NCBI RefSeq assembly: GCF_000226095.1
Contig: NC_016472.1
Span: 1,116,001-1,180,000, forward strand
DNA from: Thermothelomyces thermophilus ATCC 42464
Taxonomy: Eukaryota > Ascomycota > Sordariomycetes > Sordariales > Chaetomiaceae
DNA: 64,000 bases
Direction: 5' to 3'
Within the stretch, counting starts at the first letter, position 1. Each line of letters starts with the position of its first letter. The notes under the pieces were generated by a model. It made no database searches. It was not told the origin of the DNA and saw only the letters and a program-made list of their open reading frames with translations. Shown here in pieces: positions 47,434 to 57,966 of this stretch. The position numbers and the translations under genes were made by a program.

Positions 47434-48840
47434 TTCTTCCTAGATACCTTCCTTATCTAGCAGTTCTAGGCTATATTTATTAGTTCTAGTGCTATCTAAT
47501 AGATAACTATATTAGCCTTTATATAACTAGGTCATTCTTCATTATAACTCTAAGGAATGACCTTAACTTATATTTCATCTAGTAATAATGAAGGAATATA
47601 ACCCATTATATAATAGGTCATTTTAGCCTAGGTATACCTTCTTTAAATAGAAGTCTAGTAGTTCTAGTGCCTTAACTATTAAATCATTTAAAGGATAAGT
47701 ATCCTCTATTTCTCCTTAAACTTCTTCTTACTTTTCTACCCTCCTAACTAACTCTTGTTTGCAATCGTCTTCCTCCATTTAGACGGCTAATACTGCTTCT
47801 TCCTATATTACTTCCCCTTTGAACTTGTTATAAGCTCCTATAAGCAAGTTTGACCACTATATCTACCAAAAGAGTTAAGCACTAGAGATACAAATCCTCT
47901 GTCTAGGAAGACATAGAAATCGACAAGGATACTAAGCCTATACTTCCCTTGATAACTAACCGGCCGGTAGATTTGACGACTATCTAGGATAATCGGTTCC
48001 TAGCGCCTCCTAAGTTTATATAGGTAGTGAGAGTAGCTTACCTAGAAGATCCCCTAATGCCTTTAGATTATCTAGAGGTAGCCTTAATATAGTACTAGTA
48101 TAAACTGTTCCTTTTATACTATAGATTCTTCTTTATTAAATACCCTAAGATATAGGTAATCCTATATATTCATTAGGAGTTAAACCTTAATCCTAATATC
48201 TTAGAGTAAATGTTTGGAATCCTAAGACTTGCTCCTACCTATATAGAATTCTTCTATACCTATAAGAGAGCTTTAGTAAAGCGGTTATACCTAGTTTTCG
48301 CGGAAATCAATAACGGTAGTCCGTTTGGTCGGTAGATTTACACTATAGTTACCTGCTAGGCCTAAGTTCTCGGTTTGTTCATCTAGGTATTTAGGGATAT
48401 ATAAGAATAACTTCCTCCCCCTAGTTAGAGGAAGAGCTAATTAGGGATATAGGAATCTGACACCGTGCTAGGCCTATAAATAGTCCTACTAAAGGTCGAT
48501 AACCAAGGTTATCCCTCCGAGAAACAAGAAGCTTGTTACTATCTACGCTATATAGCTATTCTATAGCTACATTTTAATAGGTCCTGTCCTAGACAGATAG
48601 TACGGAAACTGCTACTAGAGTGATAAGAAGTGCTTGTAGGAAGATATAGTTAATAATAGCTCCTAAGATTTTAACCTTTGACTTATAGGTTAGGCTAAAT
48701 TTAACCTTAATAGCTAGCTAAAGAATATCTAGCTAATAATATAGAAAAAGAGCTCTCTAATTTCAATAGATTTAGACGGTATAGTTAGAGATTAATAGAT
48801 AGCTTATAAATAGGGTAGATAGCGCTTATAGGTAAGGAAT
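47434..48840 (-). pseudogene. Gene W: ORF-like stretch downstream of element C integrase
   Basis: One - frame carries few stops that are not RIP-type. Best part 47.43-47.9 kb: an acidic stretch (EEAVLAV, MEEDDCKQELVRRVEK) and LNDLIVKALELLDFYLKK, ending near a TAA at 47431-47433. Further up it reads LRLPLDNLKALGDLLGKLL and TPNEYIGLPIS; near 48.6 kb a hydrophobic run (IFLQALLITLVAVSV) might be a membrane segment. The start is unclear; a pyrimidine-rich stretch at about 48.85 kb may be its leader. At 47.93-48.4 kb a + frame also reads fairly well, so strand is less sure there. No family recognised. Confidence 0.35.
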
Positions 48841-48959
48841 TAAGGATTTAGGGGAAAGGGGTAAAGGCGATATAGAAAAGGGGTAATTAGGGGTTTAGGT
48901 AGTAAAGAGTAAATAGAAGTAAAATTAAATAGGGTTAACTTATATTTTTATTAATCGCT

Positions 48960-51684
48960 TAAAGGTTAAAATCTAGGTAGTTTCCCTCTGGTTAGTTTAA
49001 CTATAAGCTCCTACTATTACTATCGTTACTCTTAGGCTTTAGATCTAGTAAGTCGGTCGCTTAGTCATAATTACCTAGTTCGTCTAGGAGCTTCCTCTTT
49101 TACTATTACTTCTTTAAGCGCTTCTGGTAGTAAAGAATCTACTTCCTAGTTCTAGGGGTTCTACTTGCCTAGAAAACTATTAGATCTATTAGCTTTAAGC
49201 TAAACTCTATCCTGCTTAAAAAACTTCTTAATATAGTTCGTAGAATATAGTATTTATATAGTTATACTATCAAGAGTCTCTAGGTAGTAGGTATTTCTAT
49301 TCCTAACTTCCTAGACCTAGTATAGACTATGCCACCGGTATTAGAGTTTTTAAAATAAACTTATATCGATCTGCTAAATATTATCGTATACTAGAATAAG
49401 ATCGCCTGCCTTGATTTAAGCATTCTTGGCTTTGAATTTATAGCAATAGGCCTCGTTTTAGCGTTTAGCCATTTTTTGTCTAGCTTTGGCAACTTTTTTA
49501 GTAGTAACTTCTAGATTAAATTCCGTATTAAGCAATACCTTAGTATAGAGTTCTAATAATTATAGACGGGCTTCTACTTAATTTTCCCTGTCTAGTCGGA
49601 TGGCTATAGAGTCCTAGTAAAGAATTCGCTAGGTAGGGATATCGTTTTCGATCAGGCTAATAGGATTATAGTTATAGATAAGGTTAAAAGGTAAGTAGCT
49701 ATAGCTATTTTAAATGGTAGTACGGTTAGTATATAGGATATAGGGAAGAAGTTATCACTAGTTCTTTCTAGTCCCTATAGTTATCTTTGCTAGGGAAGCT
49801 ATAATAGGTATATACCTAGCCTTATTAATACCGTTAGCCCTAGAGTTATAGAGAGAGATAATAATACATTTTACCCCTAGTTCCTCTAGGATAGCTTTCG
49901 CTTCCCCTTTAAATTTAGATCCCTTATTAATGACTATAACTTCTAGGAGCCCCTAACGAAGGAGAATGTTATAGTTAATAAAGTTCTTTACCGCTCTAGC
50001 TGATTTGTTAGGTAGGACTTCGGCTTCTACAAATCCTATAAGATTGTTATATACCTTAAGGAGGAAATAAGGCTTCCTCTTCTAATTAGAGGGTATAAAC
50101 TAGATATCTAAGTATCATTTTGTAAATAGGATTAGAGAAGGTTCCGAATACAAATATACCTCCTTAAATCTTTTAGCATTCTATACCTAATATTCTACGT
50201 AGATACGAATCTATTCTACTATATTAGTATATATTCCCTTCTAGTAATAGTAGTTAGTGACCCTCTAGTAGGTAGCTTCTCTACCCTTATAGCCTATCTT
50301 ATTATAGTAAGCCTAGAAGATTTGTTACCTTTCTTCTAAGGTATCTACTATATATTAAGGATTCTAGGTATTATTTGCTAGCCAAAGGAACAGATAGCCC
50401 TTATCTACTAAATATTTAAGCGCTTCCTTCTTAAATAAACGTCGCTACTAGTATAGTTAGATAGCTATAGGTTCTTCTAGAGTAGCCAAGTACCGTATGA
50501 TAGCTCTAGAGTATTTAGAATATCCTTCCTTAAGGTTTAGGTCTATAGGTTCAGGAGGATCGCTAACGCGGTTAGTATAGATTTATATGTCAACCTAATC
50601 GTCAATATCCTCTTCGTTTGCTTTCTCTATCTAATTAGATAGACTAGGAGGCTTCCGTAAAAGCCTATTAGCAATAGCGTTTTTAGAACCTGGAATATGC
50701 TTAACCTCAAAGTCGAATAGCTAAATCTATACGATCTACCGTATTATTAAGGCTCTAGGTACATTACTAGCTATACCGTTTAGCTAGTAAACTAGGACAA
50801 GAGCATCTATCTCCATAATAAAGTAAATACCAAAGAGGTACTATCAGAAACGTTTTAATAGGAAAAGTAGTCTATAGAGCTCCTATTTGGTAAGGTCGTA
50901 CCGTTTCTCTGCCTTAGACTATATCCTACTCTTAAACCGGTATAGGTGCCTCTTCTTATTGGGGCTAACTTGTTTAATGACTCCTCCCTAACCGAAAAGA
51001 CTTGTATTGGTCATTAGGTATATCTAACTATACCTAGGGTTATTAAAAACAAGTAGTATAAGGACCAGGGCAATGGTTATTCAAGTTTAGAGTTTCTTTA
51101 TAGCTTGCTATTAAGTAAGGCCTTATTCCTAATAGGCATTCTTCTTTATTAGGTTATATAGCGGCCAAGCAATTATAGCGAAGTGCTCTATCTAGATCTA
51201 GTAATAGCTAACGATCCCTAGGCAGGTATAAAGATCCTTTAAATCTAAATAGGAAGTCTACTTAAGGATTTTCGTAACTTTCGCATTATTAGGTAGTTAC
51301 CTTTTAGATATATAGAGATAGCTAAGTAATACCACTTATAAGCGATACTACTAGGATTTCCTAGCTATAATGGTAGCTCTGGCAAGTTTAGCATTTAGGA
51401 AAACTATATTAATGTTCTAGAGGTATTTGACTATAAACTTCTATAACCTAGGGGTAACCTCTTCCCTATTATAGTCAGACTATAGCCCTTTTATATAGAT
51501 ATTATCTAGGTAAATATAATAGATATCTAGAATTAGGTTCTAGAAGATCTAGGTCATTGCTCGTTAAAACTAGGCAATAGAGTTCGTTCTACCTATAAGG
51601 AAGGTATATATCTAGAAGAGGCCAATAAGCGTTTAAAAGGTTATAAGGTCCTAGCTCCGTTCGTCAAGGCTAACTTAGTCATAC
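48960..51684 (-). pseudogene. Element C pol (RT part, RNase H, integrase)
   Basis: The - frame starts in RT at 51684 (IYLDNIYIK in the YxDD place), then gives SKGxLPNNAKVTKIL of the RT connection. RNase H has TNTSLFGxGGVIK, SKAEKRYDLTK and FDFEVKHIPGSKNAIA at about 50.7-51.0 kb. The integrase core has GSKFKGEAKAILEELGVK and YNSRANG at about 49.85 kb. The frame ends in basic and acidic tails near 48.96 kb. No chromodomain was seen. The N-terminal RT fingers are lost at the break at 51684. RIP stops are many. Confidence 0.7.
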
Positions 51685-51995
51685 TGTCACGAAAATATAT
51701 ATGCAGGACGCCGTCTAAGCCGCCTCCCTAATAGGCCAATAGGACAGCAGGAATGATAGGCTAATTAGGATAGGATCACACTTAGCAAGAAATGATCCTA
51801 GCAGAGGATTACTAGCTCACGATATAAGCTAGGTAAGCCAGTATAGAGGATCACCACGACTATTAATAATCCTAAGATTATATATATATATATAGATAGT
51901 CACTCGTTATAGTAGACTCTAGGAGTTTACTAGTAATAGTAACCTATAATTATAGTACTTATACCAAGTATTACTAACTACTATAAGAAATAACT
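51685..51995 (+). repeat. Family A LTR (A2 type), first 311 bp only
   Basis: It starts TGTCACGAAAATATATATG and aligns with 33-460 and with the A-el1 LTR. It breaks off in the R/U5 part at 51995, where the A-el4 LTR begins, so its last about 115 bp should lie beyond the window. Upstream CATAC (51680-51684) would be its TSD. It may be the 5' LTR of another + element or a solo LTR. Confidence 0.85.
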
Positions 51996-52454
51996 TGTCA
52001 CGAGCCAACTATATACCGCGACCTGGTAGGGCATAGAAGGCTAAATGAGCCACCAATCAAGAAGGGCACGAAGCAAGGCTGACATGGGATCGCTAGGGAG
52101 CGCGGGCTACCATAGGCAAACGATTGCCAAAAAGGGAAAGATAGCAGAGGATAGCTAGCTACCAAAGGCGATCCAAGGGCAGGATAGAAAGGGATTATAA
52201 GCGATCAGCAAAAGTATATATACATGTAAATAGTCACTCGTTATAGTGGACTCTAGGAGTTCACTAGTGATAGCAACCTAACCTACAATCACCAGTATTT
52301 ATACCAAGCATCACTAACCATTATAGGAGACAACTCTAGTATTATTATGAACCTTTTAGCTTTACCAAATCCCTTAGACGACCTATACGCTTGTCCCGCT
52401 TAATTTACCTCCGTCTAAACCCTTTCAGAAGAAGTCTGAGCTAGGTTCGTCATA
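51996..52454 (+). repeat. 5' LTR of A-el4 (A3 type)
   Basis: 459 bp from TGTCACGAGCC to GTTCGTCATA. From about 52230 (TAGTCACTCGTT) it matches the other A LTRs; the first about 235 bp do not. The U3 keeps many CA dinucleotides and is GC-richer, so it may be less affected by RIP because this U3 has fewer copies. Confidence 0.9.
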
Positions 52455-52481
52455 CATTGCTATCACTCCCTTTGTTCTATC

Positions 52482-54743
52482 ATAGCTCAGAACAGAGGTA
52501 ATTTCGACCTTGACATCGACATGGCTACCAACGTCACGGCCGAATAGCTGCTTGCTTAGCTCGGTCAACTCTAGTAGCGGATTCAGGAGTTGGACTAGAG
52601 AGACAAGGTTGCTTAAGCTTGGATCAAGGAGCTCGAAAATGGTGAAAAGCACTTGTAGAAGCTAGTTAACGAGGCCTACGTTAAAATTAAAGCACTTAAG
52701 GGCGCTAAAGCGAGCCGTATTAAGATCGAACTACCTGGCAAATACGGAGGAACTAAGGAGGATCTTGTAGGATTCTTAACAAACCTCTGATCCTACTTCC
52801 GGCTTAATGACGACAAGTTTCCAGACGATAAAGCCAAAGTCCTCTATGTAGCTACGAGACTAGAGGGTAAGGCACTTAGATAGTTTAAGCCTATATAGAA
52901 TAACTATCTTACTAAGGAAGATAAAGACGACCGAGACGCATTTATATAGGTAGTCTTTCGATCCTACGACCGGTTTGAAGAAGAGCTTCGGAAGGTTTTT
53001 AGTGACAAAGATAAGAAGATTTATACGTAAGAAAGACTTGCTAATCTCCGATAGACTAAGTTAATAGCCTCCTATACTATATAGTTTAGATAGAATATGC
53101 TTAAGTCTTAGCTTAACGATAAGGCATTAATATAACTATTCTATAACGGCTTAAAGGAAAAGGTTAAAGACAAACTATATAAGTACGACCGGCCTAAGAC
53201 TTTAGACGAATATATTATATAGGCTATTAGAATTAATGATTAACTCTATATATAAGAGTAGTAGAAACGAGGTTAGATAAACAGAACCACGGTCAAGGCT
53301 AATAATAAGAAAAAACAAGCATACGTTAGTACCTCGTATAGGATGTATCCTAGAGCTATAGATATAGATATAGCATAGAAGCAGGACAAGAAGAAAACGA
53401 CCAAAGACAAGTCTAACGTTACCTACTATAACTATAGAAAGAAAGGACACTACAGACAAGAATATCGAAGCCCGAAGAAAGATTAGAAACTAGTCCCTAG
53501 AAAGGAAATTACGGCTATTAACGAAACCGCTAAGGATGTTATCGAAGTAGCGGCTACAAGCTACAAAGACAGGGATAGCGATACGGATAGTCTCGGACAC
53601 AACGGCGATAGTGAAGACAAACAAGCACTGTACTCCGAACTGGTCACGGTGGACCTAGAGACAGGTCTTGCTAAATAGGACATAGTAGGAGAGTATATAC
53701 CACCAATTTCGATTCTCTTAGCCTTGAGGCAGTAGGGTTTTATAGTTACCTAGAGGTAGGATAGATCATAGACGACCGACACCTAAGGAATTGAAAGACC
53801 CGGACCTAATATTCTATTCCTCTAGGAACAAATCGAATAGTACTATAACAAAGTTTTCCGGCTTAACACGGAACTACGCGAATAGGATAAATACTTGATT
53901 TAACTTACCTAGTAGAGCGATAGAATAAGGGACAAGATAAGGGAACTCCGACGTATCGTGGAAACCATCAAAGGGGAATAGCCTGTAATATACGATAGGC
54001 CCGACAGCTATGCCAAGTATTCTGACGATTAGCAACTTAGCTATAACATATAGAACCCTAAGTACTAGTTTATATATGTGAACCGTGGAAAAGATAAGCG
54101 TATATGGGAAAGCTATTAGAAGAAACACTCCTACCTTAGCATTAGAGTATCTATAGTCTACATATAGTAGGAAGGATTTGGAAAAGAATTCTAATACCTT
54201 CTAGGCGACGCCACGCGACTACACCTGCGACACGAGGCATATATACAAGTGCCCTGGTTCTAGTATGTGGTACACGAATGCCGATACTACTTTCGCGACA
54301 AATTCGAAAACAATCACTGGCCGACCTAACAAGGGAATGAGGACGGAAGCCTCTGCCCTATAGAATAGGTCTATAATGTAGGAAATAGAGCGGCCGAATT
54401 ACTTTAGAAGATCAAAGCCTACAATCTAGAAGGCATTATAGTAATACTAAAACGAGCCTAGCCTAGGCACTATAGAATAGGACGAGACATATAGGACTCG
54501 TGCTAGAGTAACGACTACCTCTACTACGTGGACAAAAAGAAATCGCAGATCTAGGAGCTTTAGATAAAGCTATAGCATGTACGACAAAAAGCAGAACAGA
54601 CCTAATAGTAAGAAGCTATAAGTACTTAATGGCTTACGGAAATGAGTACGATCGACGAAGCCGCTATTAGCCGAATAACCGAAAAGGTTAGCACTAACCT
54701 AGGAAACAGGTTAGGGCCCTCTAAGGGGCCCAAAAACCATTAA
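52482..54743 (+). pseudogene. A-el4 gag, start codon lost
   Basis: 2262 bp in phase, from ATA 52482 (ATG in A-el1 and A-el3) to TAA 54741-54743. The capsid part is at about 52.76-52.9 kb and the zinc knuckle at about 53.43-53.47 kb (Tyr for Cys). The C-terminus again has GPxxGPKNH. Many RIP stops. Confidence 0.85.
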
Positions 54744-56774
54744 CGCCTATATAATAGCAAGTAGTAGCGTAGTACAGGAGGAACTAGCGTAAAAGACTAC
54801 TATATCGGGACCTCCTAGCAGAAATATAGGAAATCGCTATAATCTTTGGACGATGGCGGTAAGATAAGCAATTATAGATAACAGTACAATGGAAATAGTA
54901 TAAAATGCTTGTACTAGTAGATAGTAGAGCAGAGATAAACCTGATTTTACTGACGCTTGTAAATCAGCTACAGATACCCTAGAGAATGAAGCGGAAGTAT
55001 AGCATAGTCAAAGGGCTATTTCCGACGTAATAGATATATAGGGAGACCAAACCAATCGATATCACTATAGCAGGGAAAACTATAGTAGTTATATTTAGCA
55101 TTATAGATATAGGTAACGATAAAGATATAATATTAGGGTTACTATAGTGTAAAGATTACGACCTAGACATTAGCTAGAGGAATGATAGCTATCTACGACC
55201 CCAAATAGAGTCATATTTAACTAGTAAGATAGGGAGCGCGCAAGGATCGTAAGCGGACAATGCCTAGGGGAAGGCATATCCTACGGATCCACCGTAAAAG
55301 ACAGATAGTGGCAGGCAGACCACTATAGACTCTAGAAGAAGCGGTATAACGACATCGACGCTACGACAGGAGGAACGAGCTGAACCGCCGATAGCTATTC
55401 TCTCCGTTGACGAATACGGAGCACTGTAACTAGAGCAGTAGGTTGAGACAGGAGAAATCGCTAGTATCGCTATAGATGGAACTAAGTTCGTATACTATTA
55501 GAAAATCAAGAAACAAGACAAGACTAGGAAAGTATCAAAGGAATACGAAGGATACCTAGCATTCGAACTGAAGCATCTAGAAGGATTACTAGAATACGGC
55601 CTATAGGATCATAAGATTAAGCTTAAAGAAAGAGTACGACTAAAGTTCTTTAAGATTTACTATACGAGCTAGATATAGAATGAAGAACTTAAGCAATATT
55701 TAGAGGAGAACCTTCGAAGAGGATATATCTGCCTATTAATATCGCTAGTAGGCTACCTAATCCTGTTTGTACCTAAGAAAGATAGAAAGCTATAGTTATA
55801 CGTTGACTATCGGTAACTTAACGAATAGACTGTGAAAAACCGATACCTATTACTACTAATCTTACAGCTCTAAGATTAGTTAGTAGGAGCCTAATATTTT
55901 ACGTGTCTTGACTTGCTATCGGCCTATAATTATATATAGATTAAAGAAGGCGATAAGTGGAAAACGGCCTTTAGGATACCCTATAGCTACTATAAGTACC
56001 TCGTCATGCTATTTAGACTTATAAACGCGCTAGCAACGTTCTAAGCCCTAATTAATCAAGCTATCCGACCCTTTCTTGACAAATTTACGGTATATTATCT
56101 CGATGATATACTTATCTTCTCTAAGATGATAGACGAACACTAGAAGCACGTAAAAGCAGTACTAGACGCGCTACACGCGTACAAGCTATTAGTTAACAAG
56201 GAAAAGAGCAAATTCTATATCAGGAAGATAGTCTTTTTAGAATACAAGATATCCCTAGGACAAATCCGGATAGAACCTTCAAAAGTCAAAGCTATTAAGG
56301 ATTGGCTACGACCGACGTTAGTCACGGAAGTACGAAGTTTCATCAGGTTTGCGAACTTCTACTAGATATTTATTAGGAACTTTGGAGCGATTGTATAACC
56401 TTTGTATAAACTTACCAAGAAGAATGCTAAATTCTAATAGGAAGAACAGTATAAGCAAGCATTTACGTAGATCCGTAACGCCATTACTAAAGATCTAGTA
56501 CTGGTGCTACCAAACCCTAAGAAGCCATTTGAGGTAGAAACGGACGCTTTAGATTACGCTATCGGAGGACAATTAGGATAACAAGACGAACAAAGGAAGC
56601 TATATCCTATAGCCTTCTTTTTAAAGAAGCTTAATAGACTACGTCTCAATTATCCGATCTATGACAAGGAACTACTTACGATTGTTAAAGCTTTTAAGGA
56701 ATAGTAACTATACCTTAGCAACACGATTAAACCAGTACAAATATATATAGATCATAAGAATTTACGATACTTTA
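54725..56774 (+). pseudogene. A-el4 pol, truncated by A-el5
   Basis: The -1 frame pol holds protease at about 54.91 kb (LVDSRAEINLI), RT with YYLDDILIFSK at about 56.1 kb and the first part of RNase H. It ends at KNLRYF before 56774. The rest is displaced by A-el5. Confidence 0.85.
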
Positions 56775-57196
56775 TATAACAAACCCAGCTTAGACTTCTT
56801 CTAAAAGGGTTCAGACGAAGGTAGATTGAGCGGGACAGGTAGGCAGGTCGTCTAAGGGATTCGGTGAAGCCAAAGGGTTTATAACAACACTTAGAGTTGT
56901 CTCTTACAGTAATTAGCAATACTTGGTATGAGTACTGTGATTGTAATTGTTACTACTGGTGAACTCCTAGAGTTCGCTAGAGTCCGGTGGAACGAGTGAC
57001 TATATACAATTCCCTGTCCTTCTTCCTTGAGTCTTGATCGTGCGATCACTGCTACGATCCTACGATCGTTACCTAAGTGCTCATCTTGATCGAAGTACGA
57101 TCACTACGATCACTTCCTAATTGGTCCTTAGGTCTTATGGTTCCTAATTGGTCCTATATACCTTGCTAGGTTGCCTTATATAGCCAAATCGTGACA
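56775..57196 (-). repeat. 3' LTR of A-el5
   Basis: 422 bp, starting TATAACAAAC on the + strand (TGTGACGAAC with three RIP changes) and ending CGTGACA. The polypurine tract (+ strand CGATGCCCCTCC) follows. Confidence 0.93.
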
Positions 57197-57327
57197 CGAT
57201 GCCCCTCCTTTAGGTCTTTTGTCCTCGAAAGACTCTGGTCTGTTTCAAATAGCACTAATATCCCCTATCTATATGTAATTACGTTTCCTAGTTTCTTCTT
57301 TCCTTTGCCTTCTATGATGTTATCGAG

Positions 57328-57966
57328 ATGGCTAATTGTATAAGAAAGAAGTCGAAATCTAAACCTGCTATATCGACTCTTCGTACTAATTACCTTCTTA
57401 TAGCGATTCTTTCTTCGGATAGCCTTTTAACAATACGTCCTTGTTCGCCATGTAAGTCTAAAGGCCTTAGTTTATATAAGGTCTTAAAAGCCGACTCTTC
57501 TCGATATATAGAGTACGTCCGTAACAAACGCTCGAATTATGACGTTCTTAGCGTTTCCCCTGCTTAGCTTCGTTCTATCGCGGCTTAGCATTAGAAACTT
57601 GAGGATAAACTTATAGCTGCTAAGGAGCAAGTCCTTTGTCTTTAGAAATAAAAGCGGATGTGGTTTAAGAAGATAATGAGGGCTATTACTCGGGGTATTG
57701 ATAGTGTGGAGGAGTTAGAACGAGTGGAGTGTGAGGAGGCTGAGGCAGCGGCGGCAGCGGAAACTTCTAGGGTTACTACGTCTTCTTCGACCTTATCTCG
57801 TTTGTCTGCCGATTTCGGGTAGCTTTAGGATACTATATATCCTAAAGTTCCTTTAGATCTATCCTTGCTAGCCGATTTCGGGTTAGTTTCTGGTCTATCG
57901 CTTTCGGTCGATTAGGGTTCCTCTGGTGGAACTGCTAAAGTTTCTTAGGGCAATTTAGGTTCTTGA
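57328..57966 (+). pseudogene. Antisense ORF of A-el5 (639 bp)
   Basis: ATG 57328 to TGA 57964-57966, the same length as in A-el2 and A-el3. The first 80 codons are open. It keeps RPCSPCKSKG (C-x2-C at residues 39-42), but the second group reads SSRYIEYVRNKRSNYD, with all three Cys changed to Tyr. The later part is broken by RIP stops. It overlaps the pol end by 191 bp. Confidence 0.7.

Larger units (their letters stand above)
44908..51684 (-). mobile_element. Element C (-), 5' end missing, inserted in B-plus
   Basis: From right to left: RT (cut at 51684), RNase H, integrase, about 3.6 kb of further ORF-like sequence, a polypurine tract and the 3' LTR. The insertion point is inside B-plus integrase after 44907 (CTAT at 44904-44907 would be the TSD). 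The right end is broken by a family A LTR at 51685, so gag, the RT N-terminus and the 5' LTR are outside the window. It is a Ty3/gypsy element different from A, B and E. Confidence 0.75.
51996..56774 (+). mobile_element. A-el4: family A element (A3 type), cut in RNase H
   Basis: The 5' LTR is 459 bp with a U3 unlike the other A types, followed by gag and by pol up to RNase H, where A-el5 is inserted at 56775. TAACT at 51991-51995 would be its TSD. The remaining pol, antisense ORF and 3' LTR are expected right of the window. Confidence 0.9.
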
